The notes below the pieces were generated by a model that was not told the DNA's origin, did not search any database, and saw only the letters and a list, made by a program, of their open reading frames with translations. From the NCBI GenBank assembly GCA_016342495.1, contig JAEIOG010000028.1:1-53332 (forward strand): 53,332 nucleotides of DNA. The letters are read 5' to 3'. The stretch comes from Phycisphaerae bacterium (GTDB lineage: Bacteria > Planctomycetota > Phycisphaerae > Sedimentisphaerales > SM23-30). The translations under genes and the position numbers were made by a program. This document shows, one piece after another, positions 8,422 through 17,291 of this stretch; the stretch's first letter is position 1, and every line of letters starts with the position of its first letter.

Positions 8422-8458
8422 TCTTGTAAAAATTTTATTATGTGATAAGGTGCAAAAA

Positions 8459-10087
8459 ATGAAAAAAACAGTGATTCTATTCTTATCCATTATGATTATG
8501 TGTATGATGGCTAATTCATCTTCTGCTGAAGTGTCAATTATTCCCAAACCGACTAAAATGCAAGTCAGTGAAGATGAAACATTTTCTATTACAAAAGACA
8601 CAGTCATTGTCGTGCGCGGTGATGCACACAAAACAGCAAATTATTTTCAACAGCTGTTAAAACCTGCTTGTGGCTTTGAACTTGATATTGAACAATACGA
8701 TGCAGATAAAAAACCTGCCAACTTTGTTGGCTTTGGACTGGTACCTGATGTCGATACCGCTAAGGGTAGCTACCTTATAAAAAGTAAATCCGATGCTGTG
8801 ATTGTCGTCGCTTCTGACCAGGCCGGACTTTTTTATGGCGCCCAAACTCTAAGGCAATTGCTTCCTGTTCAAATCGAATCTAAAACCAGGGTGGAAAATC
8901 TTAATTTGACTATTCCGGTCGTTCAGATTCAGGATACTCCTCGCTTCCAATGGCGTGCATTTATGCTCGATGAATCTCGATATTTCAAAGGTGAAAAAGA
9001 AGTCAAAAAACTTCTGGATCAGATGGCTTTACATAAAATGAATGTCTTCCACTGGCATCTTACCGATGATCAGGGTTGGCGGATCGAAATCAAAAAATAT
9101 CCAAAACTTACCGAAATCGGTTCCAAACGCAAAGAATCTCAAATTGGCGGTTGGAATAGTAATAAATATGATGGCAAACCCCATAGCGGGTTTTATAGCC
9201 AAAAACAAATTCGTGATATTGTAAAGTATGCCGCTGACAGACATATTACCATTGTCCCTGAAATTGATATGCCAGGCCATGCAAGTGCTGCTATCGCTTC
9301 TTATTCTTGGCTCGGCACCAAAGGTCATGAAATCGAAGTGCCGTCAAAATTTGGAAAACATTACGATATCTATAAAGTTTCTGATCCGAAAGTTATGCAG
9401 TTCATCGAAGATGTAATGATTGAAGTTATTGATTTATTTCCTTCTGATGTTATTCATATCGGTGGTGATGAAGTCAAATATGATCAATGGAAAAGCTCTG
9501 AAGAAATCAAAGCTTATATGACCAAAAATAAGCTTGATACTCCCGCTGATCTTCAAATTTATTTTACGAATCAACTCTCAAAATTCTTTGAGTCGAAAAA
9601 TCGTCGCATGATGGGTTGGAATGAAATCATGGGTGGCCAAAAACTTCATGCTTATCAAACTGATGAAGATACTAAAGTCAAAGAAAAGCTTGCCACCAAT
9701 ACCATTATTCATTTTTGGAAGGGCGATGTCAAGCTTGCCACCAAAGCCGCTTCCGATGGCTATGATATTGTTAATTCTCTTCATACCCATACCTATCTTG
9801 ATTATGGATACAATAATATCCCGCTGAAAAAAGCTTATAATTTTGAGCCAATCCCAAAAGGGCTGGATGAAAAATATCATGATAAAGTTAAAGGCCTTGG
9901 ATGCCAGATGTGGGGCGAATGGATTCCTACTGTCGAAAAAATGGAAAAACAAATCTATCCCCGTTTAAGTGCTTACGCCGAGGTTGGCTGGACCGCAACT
10001 GACCAGAAAGACTTTGATGATTTCAGTAAACGCGTCGAGCAAATGAAAAAACGATGGGATATTCATGGCATAGGCTATACAAAATAA
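8459..10087 (+). CDS. Secreted beta-N-acetylhexosaminidase, glycoside hydrolase family 20
   Basis: 542 residues from the ATG at 8459 with AAGGT upstream. A much longer in-frame extension upstream overlaps the MBL gene and is rejected because a signal peptide (MKKTVILFLSIMIMCMM...SSA) begins here. The N-terminal GH20b domain (about residues 25-155) precedes the TIM barrel. Barrel motifs are HWHLTDDQGWRIEIK, VPEIDMPGHA and the catalytic Asp-Glu pair in HIGGDEV. It hydrolyses terminal N-acetylglucosamine or N-acetylgalactosamine from chitin, glycans or peptidoglycan fragments, probably in the periplasm. The substrate was not deduced. Confidence 0.93.
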   Translation: MKKTVILFLSIMIMCMMANSSSAEVSIIPKPTKMQVSEDETFSITKDTVIVVRGDAHKTANYFQQLLKPACGFELDIEQYDADKKPANFVGFGLVPDVDTAKGSYLIKSKSDAVIVVASDQAGLFYGAQTLRQLLPVQIESKTRVENLNLTIPVVQIQDTPRFQWRAFMLDESRYFKGEKEVKKLLDQMALHKMNVFHWHLTDDQGWRIEIKKYPKLTEIGSKRKESQIGGWNSNKYDGKPHSGFYSQKQIRDIVKYAADRHITIVPEIDMPGHASAAIASYSWLGTKGHEIEVPSKFGKHYDIYKVSDPKVMQFIEDVMIEVIDLFPSDVIHIGGDEVKYDQWKSSEEIKAYMTKNKLDTPADLQIYFTNQLSKFFESKNRRMMGWNEIMGGQKLHAYQTDEDTKVKEKLATNTIIHFWKGDVKLATKAASDGYDIVNSLHTHTYLDYGYNNIPLKKAYNFEPIPKGLDEKYHDKVKGLGCQMWGEWIPTVEKMEKQIYPRLSAYAEVGWTATDQKDFDDFSKRVEQMKKRWDIHGIGYTK

Positions 10088-10115
10088 ACTGCATTTCCCA
10101 TTGATTAATAAATAG

Positions 10116-10146
10116 AAAAGCCCTCGGTATTAAATCGAGGGCTTTT
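10116..10146 (+). terminator. Rho-independent terminator (bidirectional) between GH20 and dsbD
   Basis: Perfect 11-bp stem AAAAGCCCTCG / CGAGGGCTTTT with a 9-base loop and a T run. The symmetric A and T flanks let it serve both the GH20 gene and the convergent dsbD gene. Confidence 0.92.
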
Positions 10147-10186
10147 TCTATTTGAATTTATCGAATATGTCCTGGTGTAGTTGGAT

Positions 10187-11986
10187 CTATTTCACCTTAT
10201 CCATCGCATCCAGTGCGCTTTGCAATGTATATATATCACGTAAGATAACCGGGTTGTCAGGATCCTTTGCTGAAAACACCGCGGTAAACGGTACAGACTT
10301 GGAACCCAGTTTTTCCAAGTAGGTTTTTACCTCTTTATCTTCATGAGTCAGGTCGGCTACAATAAATTCAATATTATTATCTTTGAGTTTTTGCTGGAAC
10401 TCATCACGACTCAACACCGTTGATTCAATGTATTTACAATTTGGACACCAGTCAGCGGTAAATTCTACATAAACATTTTTACCTTCGTCCAGCAATGCAT
10501 TAAGTTTTGCTTCACTGAATTTTTCATAAGTTTCAGTTTTGATCATGCCATTACAAACATATCCACCTAGAACCAAAATGACCAATGCAGTTAAACGCAA
10601 GCCAATTTTTTTATTTGTTGGTGTAATAGGTGTCACCACTTTAAATGCTAGCCAAAGTGCAAATGTGATGACCAGACAAAATGAAGCCATCGCTTTTTGT
10701 GATTCAACTTTGAATAAGAACAACAGGTAAATCGCCACCCCTACCATTACAAAACCTAATCCGGTTTTAAGTGTCAGCATCCACGGCCCGGCAGCCGGTA
10801 CTTTGTCGATTAGTTTCGGGAAACCTGTCAATATCACATAAGGCAATGCCATGCCAGTTCCAATTATCAGGAAGGTTGCGATAGTAACCCAGGTTTCCTG
10901 ACTCAATGACCAGGAAAGGGCTGGCCCAAGTAGCGGGGCACTGCAAGGTGTAGCAAGCAGTGTCGCCAATACTCCCATCATAAAAGCTCCAAAGTAGCCA
11001 TGATCCGAAACATGAACATTAGTAACTTTGCCCGGTAGTGTAATTTCAAACATCCCCAGCATACTTAAACTCAAGATGAAAATAATCATCAGCATGAAAA
11101 ACTTAAATGTTTCACTTTGGAATTGTTGGCCATAAAACATTCCTAATGCCGACATGATCCCACCTAAAACTCCAAAGACAGCCAGAATTCCCAAGGCAAA
11201 GATAAGAGATAGTTTCAATGATTTGTATTTATCGCCAGATTCTCTGGCGACCTGACCTTGTTGAATCAAACTCAAAACTTTAAGTGGAATGACTGGCAAT
11301 ACACATGGCATTAAATTTAGTAAAAAACCTGAAACCAAAGCAGTTAGCAACAAAATCCAGGGAGCGGTACCTATTGCATTAGCTTCGATCGGCGTGAAAG
11401 TCAGTGCAGGCCATTCATCGTCGATAGTGTTTTGTTCAAGCCCTATCGCTTCGATATTTGCATCAAAATTAACCTGAAGTTTTATCGTTCCATTCCAGGG
11501 ATTACAACTGCCTGTGTCATCTGTACAGAACAAGCCATTATATTCTATCTCAAAATCAATTGCATCGGTTAAAATATCATCTTCAATTCTTACTGGTACA
11601 AAAATTGTTATCTCGTCAACATAACCCAGGTATTTTTCGCCTTTGTCAATTTTCTCTTTACCTTTTGGATAAACAACCGGACCAAATGTGACTCCATCAA
11701 TTGGCTTAGGTTTTATTTCTGTAGCTATGCCGGTAAATTCTCCCATTTGCTTATTAGCGTACAGATGCCCCGAAGGATCGAGTGTCAAAACTACCGCAAT
11801 CCCAAATTCTGTTCCAGTTGTAACAGTATTATATTGTGAGATAGTTTCAATGAAAACAAGGTCTTCAATTGTTTTTGGCGTATTGTCTTCATTGTTATTG
11901 GTGTCCAAAAAATCCAGACTGTCAAATTGACCAAAGGCAATGCTGGCAAAAAACAGAACTATTATGGCACTAATAATATTTTTCAT
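10187..11986 (-). CDS. dsbD: Thiol:disulfide interchange protein DsbD
   Basis: 599 residues with AGGAAA before the ATG. Order of parts: signal peptide (to about residue 19, ...IAFG); a periplasmic DsbD-alpha-like domain with a Cys pair (LFCTDDTGSCNPW); then about eight membrane segments, carrying the redox Cys in LMPCVLPVIPLK and TPCSAPLLGP; and a C-terminal thioredoxin domain with WCPNC (residues 514-517). It carries electrons from cytoplasmic thioredoxin across the membrane to periplasmic thiol proteins or cytochrome c maturation. Full-length for the family. It is a single gene with a terminator downstream. The c-type heme histidine kinase at 45-47 kb would need such maturation (inference). 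Confidence 0.92.
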   Translation of the reverse strand: MKNIISAIIVLFFASIAFGQFDSLDFLDTNNNEDNTPKTIEDLVFIETISQYNTVTTGTEFGIAVVLTLDPSGHLYANKQMGEFTGIATEIKPKPIDGVTFGPVVYPKGKEKIDKGEKYLGYVDEITIFVPVRIEDDILTDAIDFEIEYNGLFCTDDTGSCNPWNGTIKLQVNFDANIEAIGLEQNTIDDEWPALTFTPIEANAIGTAPWILLLTALVSGFLLNLMPCVLPVIPLKVLSLIQQGQVARESGDKYKSLKLSLIFALGILAVFGVLGGIMSALGMFYGQQFQSETFKFFMLMIIFILSLSMLGMFEITLPGKVTNVHVSDHGYFGAFMMGVLATLLATPCSAPLLGPALSWSLSQETWVTIATFLIIGTGMALPYVILTGFPKLIDKVPAAGPWMLTLKTGLGFVMVGVAIYLLFLFKVESQKAMASFCLVITFALWLAFKVVTPITPTNKKIGLRLTALVILVLGGYVCNGMIKTETYEKFSEAKLNALLDEGKNVYVEFTADWCPNCKYIESTVLSRDEFQQKLKDNNIEFIVADLTHEDKEVKTYLEKLGSKSVPFTAVFSAKDPDNPVILRDIYTLQSALDAMDKVK

Positions 11987-12204
11987 TTTTTATTTCCTTA
12001 TGCAAAATATAATTCTGGTATTATGACACAGATAAGAAATGTCATCATACACAGCTACTCTGAGATTTGATGTCCTTGGGTAAAAGTAGAAAAAATGCAA
12101 AAAACACCCATTATCCCTAAATATTGAAGGTAACAGGATGTTTTGGCGTTGGCGTTAGGCCTAAACAAAACTATATCATTAATGCTTGCTAATGGAATCC
12201 GCGA

Positions 12205-12585
12205 TTAACTTTGTCTTTTTTTCTGAATATCTTCAATTGCAGACTTTAGTGCTTCTTCAGCCATTACCGAGCAATGTTTTTTGATCGCTGGCAGATTCAA
12301 TTCTTCTGATATAGCTTTATTGCTGATTTCCATAGCTTCTTCCAGGGTCTTACCTTTGATCTTTTCGGTCAGCAACGAACTGGAGGCAATTGCGCTGCCG
12401 CAGCCAAAGGTTTTAAATTTCACATCAACAATAGCATCATTTTCAACTTTGATATAAAGTTTCATAACATCACCACAAGCTGGTGAGCCATAAGTTCCGA
12501 CCCCAACATTCGGGTCGTTTTCGTCCAGCGTCCCGACATTTTGTGGGTTGTTAAAATGTTCCATTACTTTTTCGCTATATTGCAT
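12205..12585 (-). CDS. iscU: Fe-S cluster assembly scaffold IscU
   Basis: 126 residues with all cluster ligands: C37 and D39 (ACGD), C62 (GCGSA) and H104-C105 (KKHCS). The usual LPPVK motif reads NLPAIK. It builds a transient [2Fe-2S] or [4Fe-4S] cluster on sulfur supplied by IscS, encoded 29 bases upstream in the same operon. No iscA, hscA, hscB or fdx follow. The downstream DNA to dsbD is non-coding. Confidence 0.95.
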   Translation of the reverse strand: MQYSEKVMEHFNNPQNVGTLDENDPNVGVGTYGSPACGDVMKLYIKVENDAIVDVKFKTFGCGSAIASSSLLTEKIKGKTLEEAMEISNKAISEELNLPAIKKHCSVMAEEALKSAIEDIQKKRQS

Positions 12586-12614
12586 CTCAATATTCCTTTA
12601 TCTGTTTTGTTTGC

Positions 12615-13853
12615 TTATTCATCGTCCACACAGCCATGGCCATGATCACAACATTTACCATATTTACAACATTTGCCTTGGATTGCATCATCATAAAGTG
12701 GGCTAAGGGCACGGGCTTTATGCACTGACTTTTCAATACATTCTACAGCAAAGTCAATTTCCTCTTCAGTGGTGAATCTTCCGATACTGAATCGTAGCGA
12801 TCCATGTATCTCATCATCTTTTACACCCATTGCCTGGAGGACATAGCTGGCACCCAAGGTGGCACTGGTGCAGGCTGACCCACTGGAAACTGCAAGCTCC
12901 GGCATAAACATCATCAGTGTCTCGCCTTCTACATACGCAAAGCCAAGATTGACAACATTAGGTAACCGATGTTGGCGATCACCATTTAATTTCGCGAATT
13001 CAATTGTGCCAAGAATTTCATCTATTAGTTTATCCGAAAGTTTTTTCAGTCTAGCACTTTCTTCGGCCATCACTTCCTGGCAAATTTCACATGCCTTGCC
13101 CAGCCCAACAATACCTGGACTGTTCAGTGTTCCTGATCGCATCCCTTTTTCATGCCCACCGCCATGCAAGACGGCAGTAGGTCGCACACGTGGATTTTTG
13201 TCACGAGCATATAGGGCTCCAACGCCTTTAGGCCCATAAATCTTGTGGGCACTTAGGCTTAGCAGGTCAATTTTCATTTCATTTACATCAATCGGGATTT
13301 TACCAACCGCCTGAGTAGCGTCGCAATGGAAAAATACTCCTTTTTCCCGGGCAATTTCACCAATTTCTTTAACCGGATGTAAAACTCCAACTTCATTGTT
13401 GGCCGCCATCAGGCTGATTAAAATGGTATCGCTACGGATAGCATCTTTCAATTCCTGTAAGTCAAGCATACCATTAGTATCAACACCCAGATATGTAACT
13501 TCATATCCTTTTTGTTCAAGGTACTTGCATGTGTCAAGTATTGCCTTATGTTCAGTTACGCAGGTGATAATATGTTTGCCCTTGTCCCCATAACGCTCGG
13601 CGACACCTTTGATGGCTATATTATTAGATTCAGTTGCGCCGCTGGTAAAGATAATTTCTTTAGCTTCAGCTCCGATAAGGTTGGCTACCTGCTGGCGGGC
13701 TTTGCTCACGGCCATCCCTGCTTCGGTGCCAAACTTATGATGAATGCTGGCGGCATTGCCAAACTGGTCACTGAAATAGGGCAACATTTCTTCCAATACC
13801 GCCGGGTCTACCGGAGTAGTTGCACTATAATCCATATATACTGGTAATTTCAC
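12615..13853 (-). CDS. iscS: Cysteine desulfurase IscS/NifS with Cys-rich C-terminal tail
   Basis: 412 residues, fold-type I PLP enzyme. Motifs: SGATESNN, HCDATQ, the PLP lysine K204 (SLSAHKIYGPKG) and the catalytic loop Cys328 (SSGSACTS). It abstracts sulfur from cysteine and passes it to IscU. The first ~390 residues cover the whole enzyme. The last ~18 residues are an added tail with CCKYGKCC and DHGHGC (Cys 395, 396, 401, 402, 408 and His 404, 406), which looks like a metal- or persulfide-binding appendage. It lies in an operon with an Rrf2 regulator (37 bases upstream) and iscU. Confidence 0.95.
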   Translation of the reverse strand: MKLPVYMDYSATTPVDPAVLEEMLPYFSDQFGNAASIHHKFGTEAGMAVSKARQQVANLIGAEAKEIIFTSGATESNNIAIKGVAERYGDKGKHIITCVTEHKAILDTCKYLEQKGYEVTYLGVDTNGMLDLQELKDAIRSDTILISLMAANNEVGVLHPVKEIGEIAREKGVFFHCDATQAVGKIPIDVNEMKIDLLSLSAHKIYGPKGVGALYARDKNPRVRPTAVLHGGGHEKGMRSGTLNSPGIVGLGKACEICQEVMAEESARLKKLSDKLIDEILGTIEFAKLNGDRQHRLPNVVNLGFAYVEGETLMMFMPELAVSSGSACTSATLGASYVLQAMGVKDDEIHGSLRFSIGRFTTEEEIDFAVECIEKSVHKARALSPLYDDAIQGKCCKYGKCCDHGHGCVDDE

Positions 13854-13890
13854 TGTATTACCCTTTCTGTTTTATATTTAGAATCCAATT

Positions 13891-14349
13891 TTACTGGCCA
13901 ATATTATCATTAACCAAATCAGCTATCGTTATTCCTTCAAGGAAGTCAATCATCTTGCGGTGAACTTTGCGTACTGGCGATTTAACCGGGCAAGCCTGGG
14001 CTAAATTGCAGTCAAAAACTTGGCTTTTTTGGTCAAAACTGTCTTTTTTTTGTACATTTCGGTCGATTTCTGCACATGCCACGAACTTTGGAGGCCCTTC
14101 TATTGCACAAACCAGCTCGGCCAGCGTGATGTTGGCAGGGTCTCTTAGTAGTTTATAGCCACCATTTACCCCGCGGGTAGATTCTACTAAACCATTGCGT
14201 GTCAATGACTTAAGTACATTCATCAGCAAAGCCCCGCTCATGCCATAATTTTCGGCAATCTTACGGGCCGAAAAGAGCACTTCTGGTGCTGTTGCCAGGT
14301 GGCAAAGAGCTATCAAGCCATAATCAGTTTTTTTACTTAAAGCTAACAT
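13891..14349 (-). CDS. iscR: Rrf2-family Fe-S-sensing regulator (IscR-like)
   Basis: 152 residues from the ATG at 14349 (MLALSKKTDYGLIAL, the usual Rrf2 beginning). An upstream ATG at 14406 would add 19 hydrophobic residues and is less likely. The winged HTH (ARKIAENYGMSGALLMNVLKSL, then a GVNGGYKL wing) is followed by a dimer helix and by three Cys in ACAEID...FDCNLAQACPV, the likely cluster ligands. The first spacing is longer than the C-x5-C-x5-C-type spacing of E. coli IscR. It probably represses its own iscR-iscS-iscU operon according to cluster supply. A dyad at 14417-14453 may be its operator. Confidence 0.9.
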   Translation of the reverse strand: MLALSKKTDYGLIALCHLATAPEVLFSARKIAENYGMSGALLMNVLKSLTRNGLVESTRGVNGGYKLLRDPANITLAELVCAIEGPPKFVACAEIDRNVQKKDSFDQKSQVFDCNLAQACPVKSPVRKVHRKMIDFLEGITIADLVNDNIGQ

Positions 14350-14416
14350 CGAATAATTATTACAAAATGAACATAGCAAAGGCAAGTAAAATAGCACCAA
14401 AATCATCCTATTTAGA

Positions 14417-14453
14417 AAAATAATGGTCTGCCCACTGTTTTTGCCATTATTTT
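14417..14453 (-). promoter_or_regulatory. Perfect inverted repeat upstream of iscR
   Basis: AAAATAATGG (14417-14426) and CCATTATTTT (14444-14453) form a perfect 10-base dyad with a 17-base centre, 68 bases before the iscR start. It could be a regulator site in the divergent iscR/CPBP region or, as RNA read leftward with a T run after the stem, an attenuator. Sequence alone does not decide. Confidence 0.45.
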
Positions 14454-14489
14454 AACCAGTATTTAATTATAAATAATTGAATTGATTTC

Positions 14490-14518
14490 TTGTGGATATA
14501 GCTGGAATTTGTTATAAA
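14490..14518 (+). promoter_or_regulatory. Sigma-70-type promoter for the CPBP protease gene
   Basis: TTGTGG (14490-14495), a 17-base spacer, and TATAAA (14513-14518), located 43 bases before the ATG at 14562 on the plus strand. Confidence 0.5.
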
Positions 14519-14561
14519 AGAATAGGTTTATTAGTAAAAATTATCTATGTCGTGAGAAAAT

Positions 14562-15386
14562 ATGGATTCACTAGAAAAACAAACTGGTTCTACCGAAATA
14601 AAGCTATCAGGGCAGTGTTGCAAATATTGTGGCGCTGAATTGAACCCGGCTTTCTATTTTTGTACTGTTTGTGCTACGCCATATAAAGCCGTCGCTAATG
14701 TTGTCACAGCTTATATGCCCCCGATGCTAACTGAATCGGAGCTTATCGAACAAAAAGCCCCAAATGTCTGGAATGTTTTCTGGTCTTATGTGGTTATGCT
14801 ATTTGTCTGTTTAATCGTGTCGGTGTTTATAGACCGTGATGATCGGTCAATGGCTGTTTTTATAATTTTTTCCAGTATTGCCGTATCAGCCTTAACTGTT
14901 GTATTTGCAATGCTTTATAAAAAATCATTGGCGGTGCAGTTTAAGACCTTTGGATTTAATAGCAAGTATGCCTGGCTTGGTTTGTTGATGTTGATACCGG
15001 CTTTGGCGATTAATTTTGGTTATCATGAATTGATTACAAGAGCTGTCCCTGAAATGGCCGGCGAAAGCCATCAAGGTATACTGGAGATTCTGGGTCCTAC
15101 GGGAGCTTTCCTAATAATATGCCTACTGCCGGGAATTATGGAAGAAATTGCATTTAGAGGTCTTATTCAACATTGGCTTCAGGTGGCTATCAAACCCTGG
15201 CGGGCAATAATTTTAGCGGCGGCATTATTTGCTGCTTTGCATGTTAATATTATCAGTTTTCCCTATCTTTTTGGGCTGGGTGTGCTTATGGGGTGGACAA
15301 AATATAAAACGGGTAGTTTGTACCCATCGATTTTGATACATATTTTGCATAATTTTGTCGTGATTACTCTGTTTCAATCATTTTAA
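14562..15386 (+). CDS. Zinc-ribbon CPBP (Abi/CAAX-like) intramembrane protease
   Basis: 274 residues. The N-terminus holds a zinc ribbon, CCKYCGAEL followed by YFCTVCATPY (two CxxC pairs). About seven membrane helices follow. CPBP motifs are EEIAFRGL (EExxxR), then LFAALHVNI (FxxxH-type) and HILHNFVV (the third motif). Members are membrane-embedded glutamic/metal proteases with varied roles, including CAAX processing and bacteriocin self-immunity. The target is unknown. It is probably co-transcribed with the small membrane/coiled-coil gene 21 bases downstream. Confidence 0.88.
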   Translation: MDSLEKQTGSTEIKLSGQCCKYCGAELNPAFYFCTVCATPYKAVANVVTAYMPPMLTESELIEQKAPNVWNVFWSYVVMLFVCLIVSVFIDRDDRSMAVFIIFSSIAVSALTVVFAMLYKKSLAVQFKTFGFNSKYAWLGLLMLIPALAINFGYHELITRAVPEMAGESHQGILEILGPTGAFLIICLLPGIMEEIAFRGLIQHWLQVAIKPWRAIILAAALFAALHVNIISFPYLFGLGVLMGWTKYKTGSLYPSILIHILHNFVVITLFQSF

Positions 15387-15407
15387 CGACATGAAAGGAT
15401 CGGTTCT

Positions 15408-15851
15408 ATGTTTTGGATTATTGCAACTATAATAGGGTTGATATGTGCGATTATTGCCCGTAGTAAAGGGCGCAGTGTTATTGGTTGGTTCTTGATAGGC
15501 TTCTTTTTGGGGCTAATAGGTTTGATAATCATGCTGGTTGTTTCCAATAAAAAAGATGAAAAGCAAAAGCATGAACAACTACAGAATGAACAGCGTCGTC
15601 TCCATGAACAGTTACGTCAGGAGCGACTCAAAAACGAACAGTTCCGCAAACATGCCCAATCTCGACTGGATGCCCATGATAATGTCCTGGAGTTAGATAC
15701 ACGCCAAACATCTACAGGGATGGATAATGAAGTGCTTCAATTGCTGGACGACCGGCACCGACAACCTGAAATAGAGCAAGAGCCTTTGCAACATGAAAGC
15801 GATGAAGATGATGACAGGCTTGCCAGCAATGACCCATATAATGTTTACTGA
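15408..15851 (+). CDS. Membrane-anchored coiled-coil protein of unknown function
   Basis: 147 residues; the start follows GAAAGGA. Two N-terminal membrane segments (about residues 1-18 and 25-45, rich in Gly and Ile) precede a basic, Gln/Glu/Arg-rich helix (residues 50-90; KHEQLQNEQRRLHEQLRQ pattern, heptad-like) and an acidic tail ending ESDEDDDRLASND. The layout is that of a small membrane-tethered scaffold or phage superinfection-type protein. No specific family is assigned. It is the second gene of a probable two-gene unit with the CPBP protease. Confidence 0.7.
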   Translation: MFWIIATIIGLICAIIARSKGRSVIGWFLIGFFLGLIGLIIMLVVSNKKDEKQKHEQLQNEQRRLHEQLRQERLKNEQFRKHAQSRLDAHDNVLELDTRQTSTGMDNEVLQLLDDRHRQPEIEQEPLQHESDEDDDRLASNDPYNVY

Positions 15852-15856
15852 TAATA

Positions 15857-15883
15857 TTCAAGCTGACTTTTGGTCAGCTTGAA
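15857..15883 (+). terminator. 11-bp hairpin after the membrane/coiled-coil gene
   Basis: TTCAAGCTGAC / GTCAGCTTGAA is a perfect 11-bp stem with a 5-base loop, starting six bases after the stop at 15851. It is GC-moderate and lacks a long T run, so it may be a processing or weak termination signal. Dispersed repeat family R3 follows directly. Confidence 0.5.
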
Positions 15884-15939
15884 AGTGAAAAACTAACAGT
15901 TAAAAGTGAAAAGTTGCGGTATTTACCTGCGGTAAATGC
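15881..15939 (+). repeat. Dispersed intergenic repeat R3, copy A
   Basis: It contains AGTTAAAAGT, AAAAGTTGCGGT and the palindrome TTTACCTGCGGTAAA. A second copy lies in inverted orientation at 47180-47237. The two align over the whole ~58 bases with a few substitutions. Confidence 0.8.
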
Positions 15940-16047
15940 TATTTAAAAGACTACTTAAGTTTTTACTGGAACTGTATTTGCAGATAGTGTTCGGTTAGTT
16001 TGGATAATATGATAATCAGATGGCTAAAGTTATAAAGGATTTGAATA

Positions 16048-16944
16048 ATGCCTGAAAAAAAAATGGAAGGAACCTTTTATATTGATGGCCTGATCGAGGG
16101 GCCTATTTTCGATTCCGCCGATCAGCAGGCTCTTGACGCATTGGTTAACCAGGCCAGGGGTCAGGGTATTACCCTGCACCTTTCTACTGATGGCGGACGT
16201 TTCAGCTTTTTAGCCGATCGCAAGCCCGTCAAGCTTCAAAATCAGAATATTCCCGCTCATTCAGTTATTTCCAGATTGCTTGATGATTGGCTGGTAAATT
16301 ATAGCCCCCAGCAATGCGATGCTTTAATGTCTACTTTGCGTTCTGCTGAATATTTGCCCGGCAAAGAACGCCAAACTATCTATGGCATTCTTCCTGAGGG
16401 GCGAATTTCCACCCAGCAGCGAACCGTTGATGCCGATACTGTCCCTCAGCCGATTCCGATGGACCGCAAAAGCATAATCAAAGCCTCATGCTTTGCTTTT
16501 GTTATAATTTTAGCGATCATCGGCATATCATCTTTTTTTGTCCCGTATAAACAATTGGCTCAACAATTTATCAGTAATATCAAGCCTTATGATACCGAAG
16601 AACTTTCCGTTGACTGTTCGCGTTATCAAAGTATATTCAATGTCGAAAAAAAGGAGCTGGACAAAAAAAATAATGTTATTAAAGTATCCTTTAAGATAAC
16701 TAAGCAATATCCATTTACCAAAGCCCAGCTGGAAAATGCCTGGAAAGCGCCGGACTTATCTTTAGATCAAAAATTAGCTCTGGAATCTCTGGCTCGGAAA
16801 TGCCTGATAAGTGAATTTTACGATAAAGATGGTAAATATATTGGGAAAAATGACAGCCGGATATTTGCAGAACCAGATCAGGTGGATATTGTATATATTC
16901 TTTTGCCCTATAATAGAGATATTAAATCTGTGCAGCTTCTTTAG
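16048..16944 (+). CDS. Single-pass membrane protein of unknown function
   Basis: 298 residues. Residues 1-140 form a soluble N-terminal region (YIDGLIEGPIF, then LDDWLVNYSPQQCDALMSTLRS). A transmembrane helix lies around residues 148-172 (SIIKASCFAFVIILAIIGIS). The C-terminal ~125 residues would be on the other side. No catalytic motif or family is recognised. It is monocistronic, and dispersed repeats flank it on both sides (15881-15939 and 16999-17175). Confidence 0.65.
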   Translation: MPEKKMEGTFYIDGLIEGPIFDSADQQALDALVNQARGQGITLHLSTDGGRFSFLADRKPVKLQNQNIPAHSVISRLLDDWLVNYSPQQCDALMSTLRSAEYLPGKERQTIYGILPEGRISTQQRTVDADTVPQPIPMDRKSIIKASCFAFVIILAIIGISSFFVPYKQLAQQFISNIKPYDTEELSVDCSRYQSIFNVEKKELDKKNNVIKVSFKITKQYPFTKAQLENAWKAPDLSLDQKLALESLARKCLISEFYDKDGKYIGKNDSRIFAEPDQVDIVYILLPYNRDIKSVQLL

Positions 16945-16998
16945 CAATTTAGTAACATTTTAGCGATCTGGAGCAACCGGTGATCATTAGTAAGAAAT

Positions 16999-17060
16999 AA
17001 GGTTTTCTATCTGGTCAGCGCACTATGGGGACAAGCTGGAAGCTTATCCTACTTATGGCT
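16999..17060 (+). repeat. Dispersed intergenic repeat R1, copy A
   Basis: It contains GGTTTTCTATCTGG, then GGGACAAGCTGGAAGCTTAT, then CTTATGGCT. An inverted near-full copy lies at 47079-47138 and a partial copy at 52403-52440. The core AAGCTGGAAGCTT is nearly palindromic. It is non-coding. Confidence 0.85.
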
Positions 17061-17095
17061 AAAATTTTACAAAAAAACAAGTTGTCATCGCCTTG

Positions 17096-17175
17096 AAAAA
17101 CGGGGATCCATAAATCGCAAAACAGTGATTATGGACCAAAAACTGGATTCCCGCCTTCGCGGGAATGACAATTGG
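17096..17175 (-). repeat. Dispersed intergenic repeat R2, copy A
   Basis: On the minus strand: CCAATTGTCATTCCCGCG, a hairpin with GGCGGGAAT, then TTTTTGG.CCATAATC and GCGATTTATGGATCCCC. It aligns over ~80 bases with 28133-28216. The hairpin core is the widespread 'CHSREGGNP'-type palindrome that spuriously translates in many bacteria; the remainder is a longer element special to this genome. Confidence 0.85.
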
Positions 17176-17291
17176 AGATTTGGTACGTAAGTGCTGCATA
17201 TATCGTCAGGTGATATTGATGTTCAAAGGCATTTCTGTGAAAATTAAGGACTCCAGCCATCAAAGATAAAAGTTTCATTAAATCAGCCCGG

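Noticed and set aside
8147-8458. N-terminal extension of the GH20 gene
   Set aside because: It overlaps the MBL gene in another frame, and a signal peptide starts at 8459.
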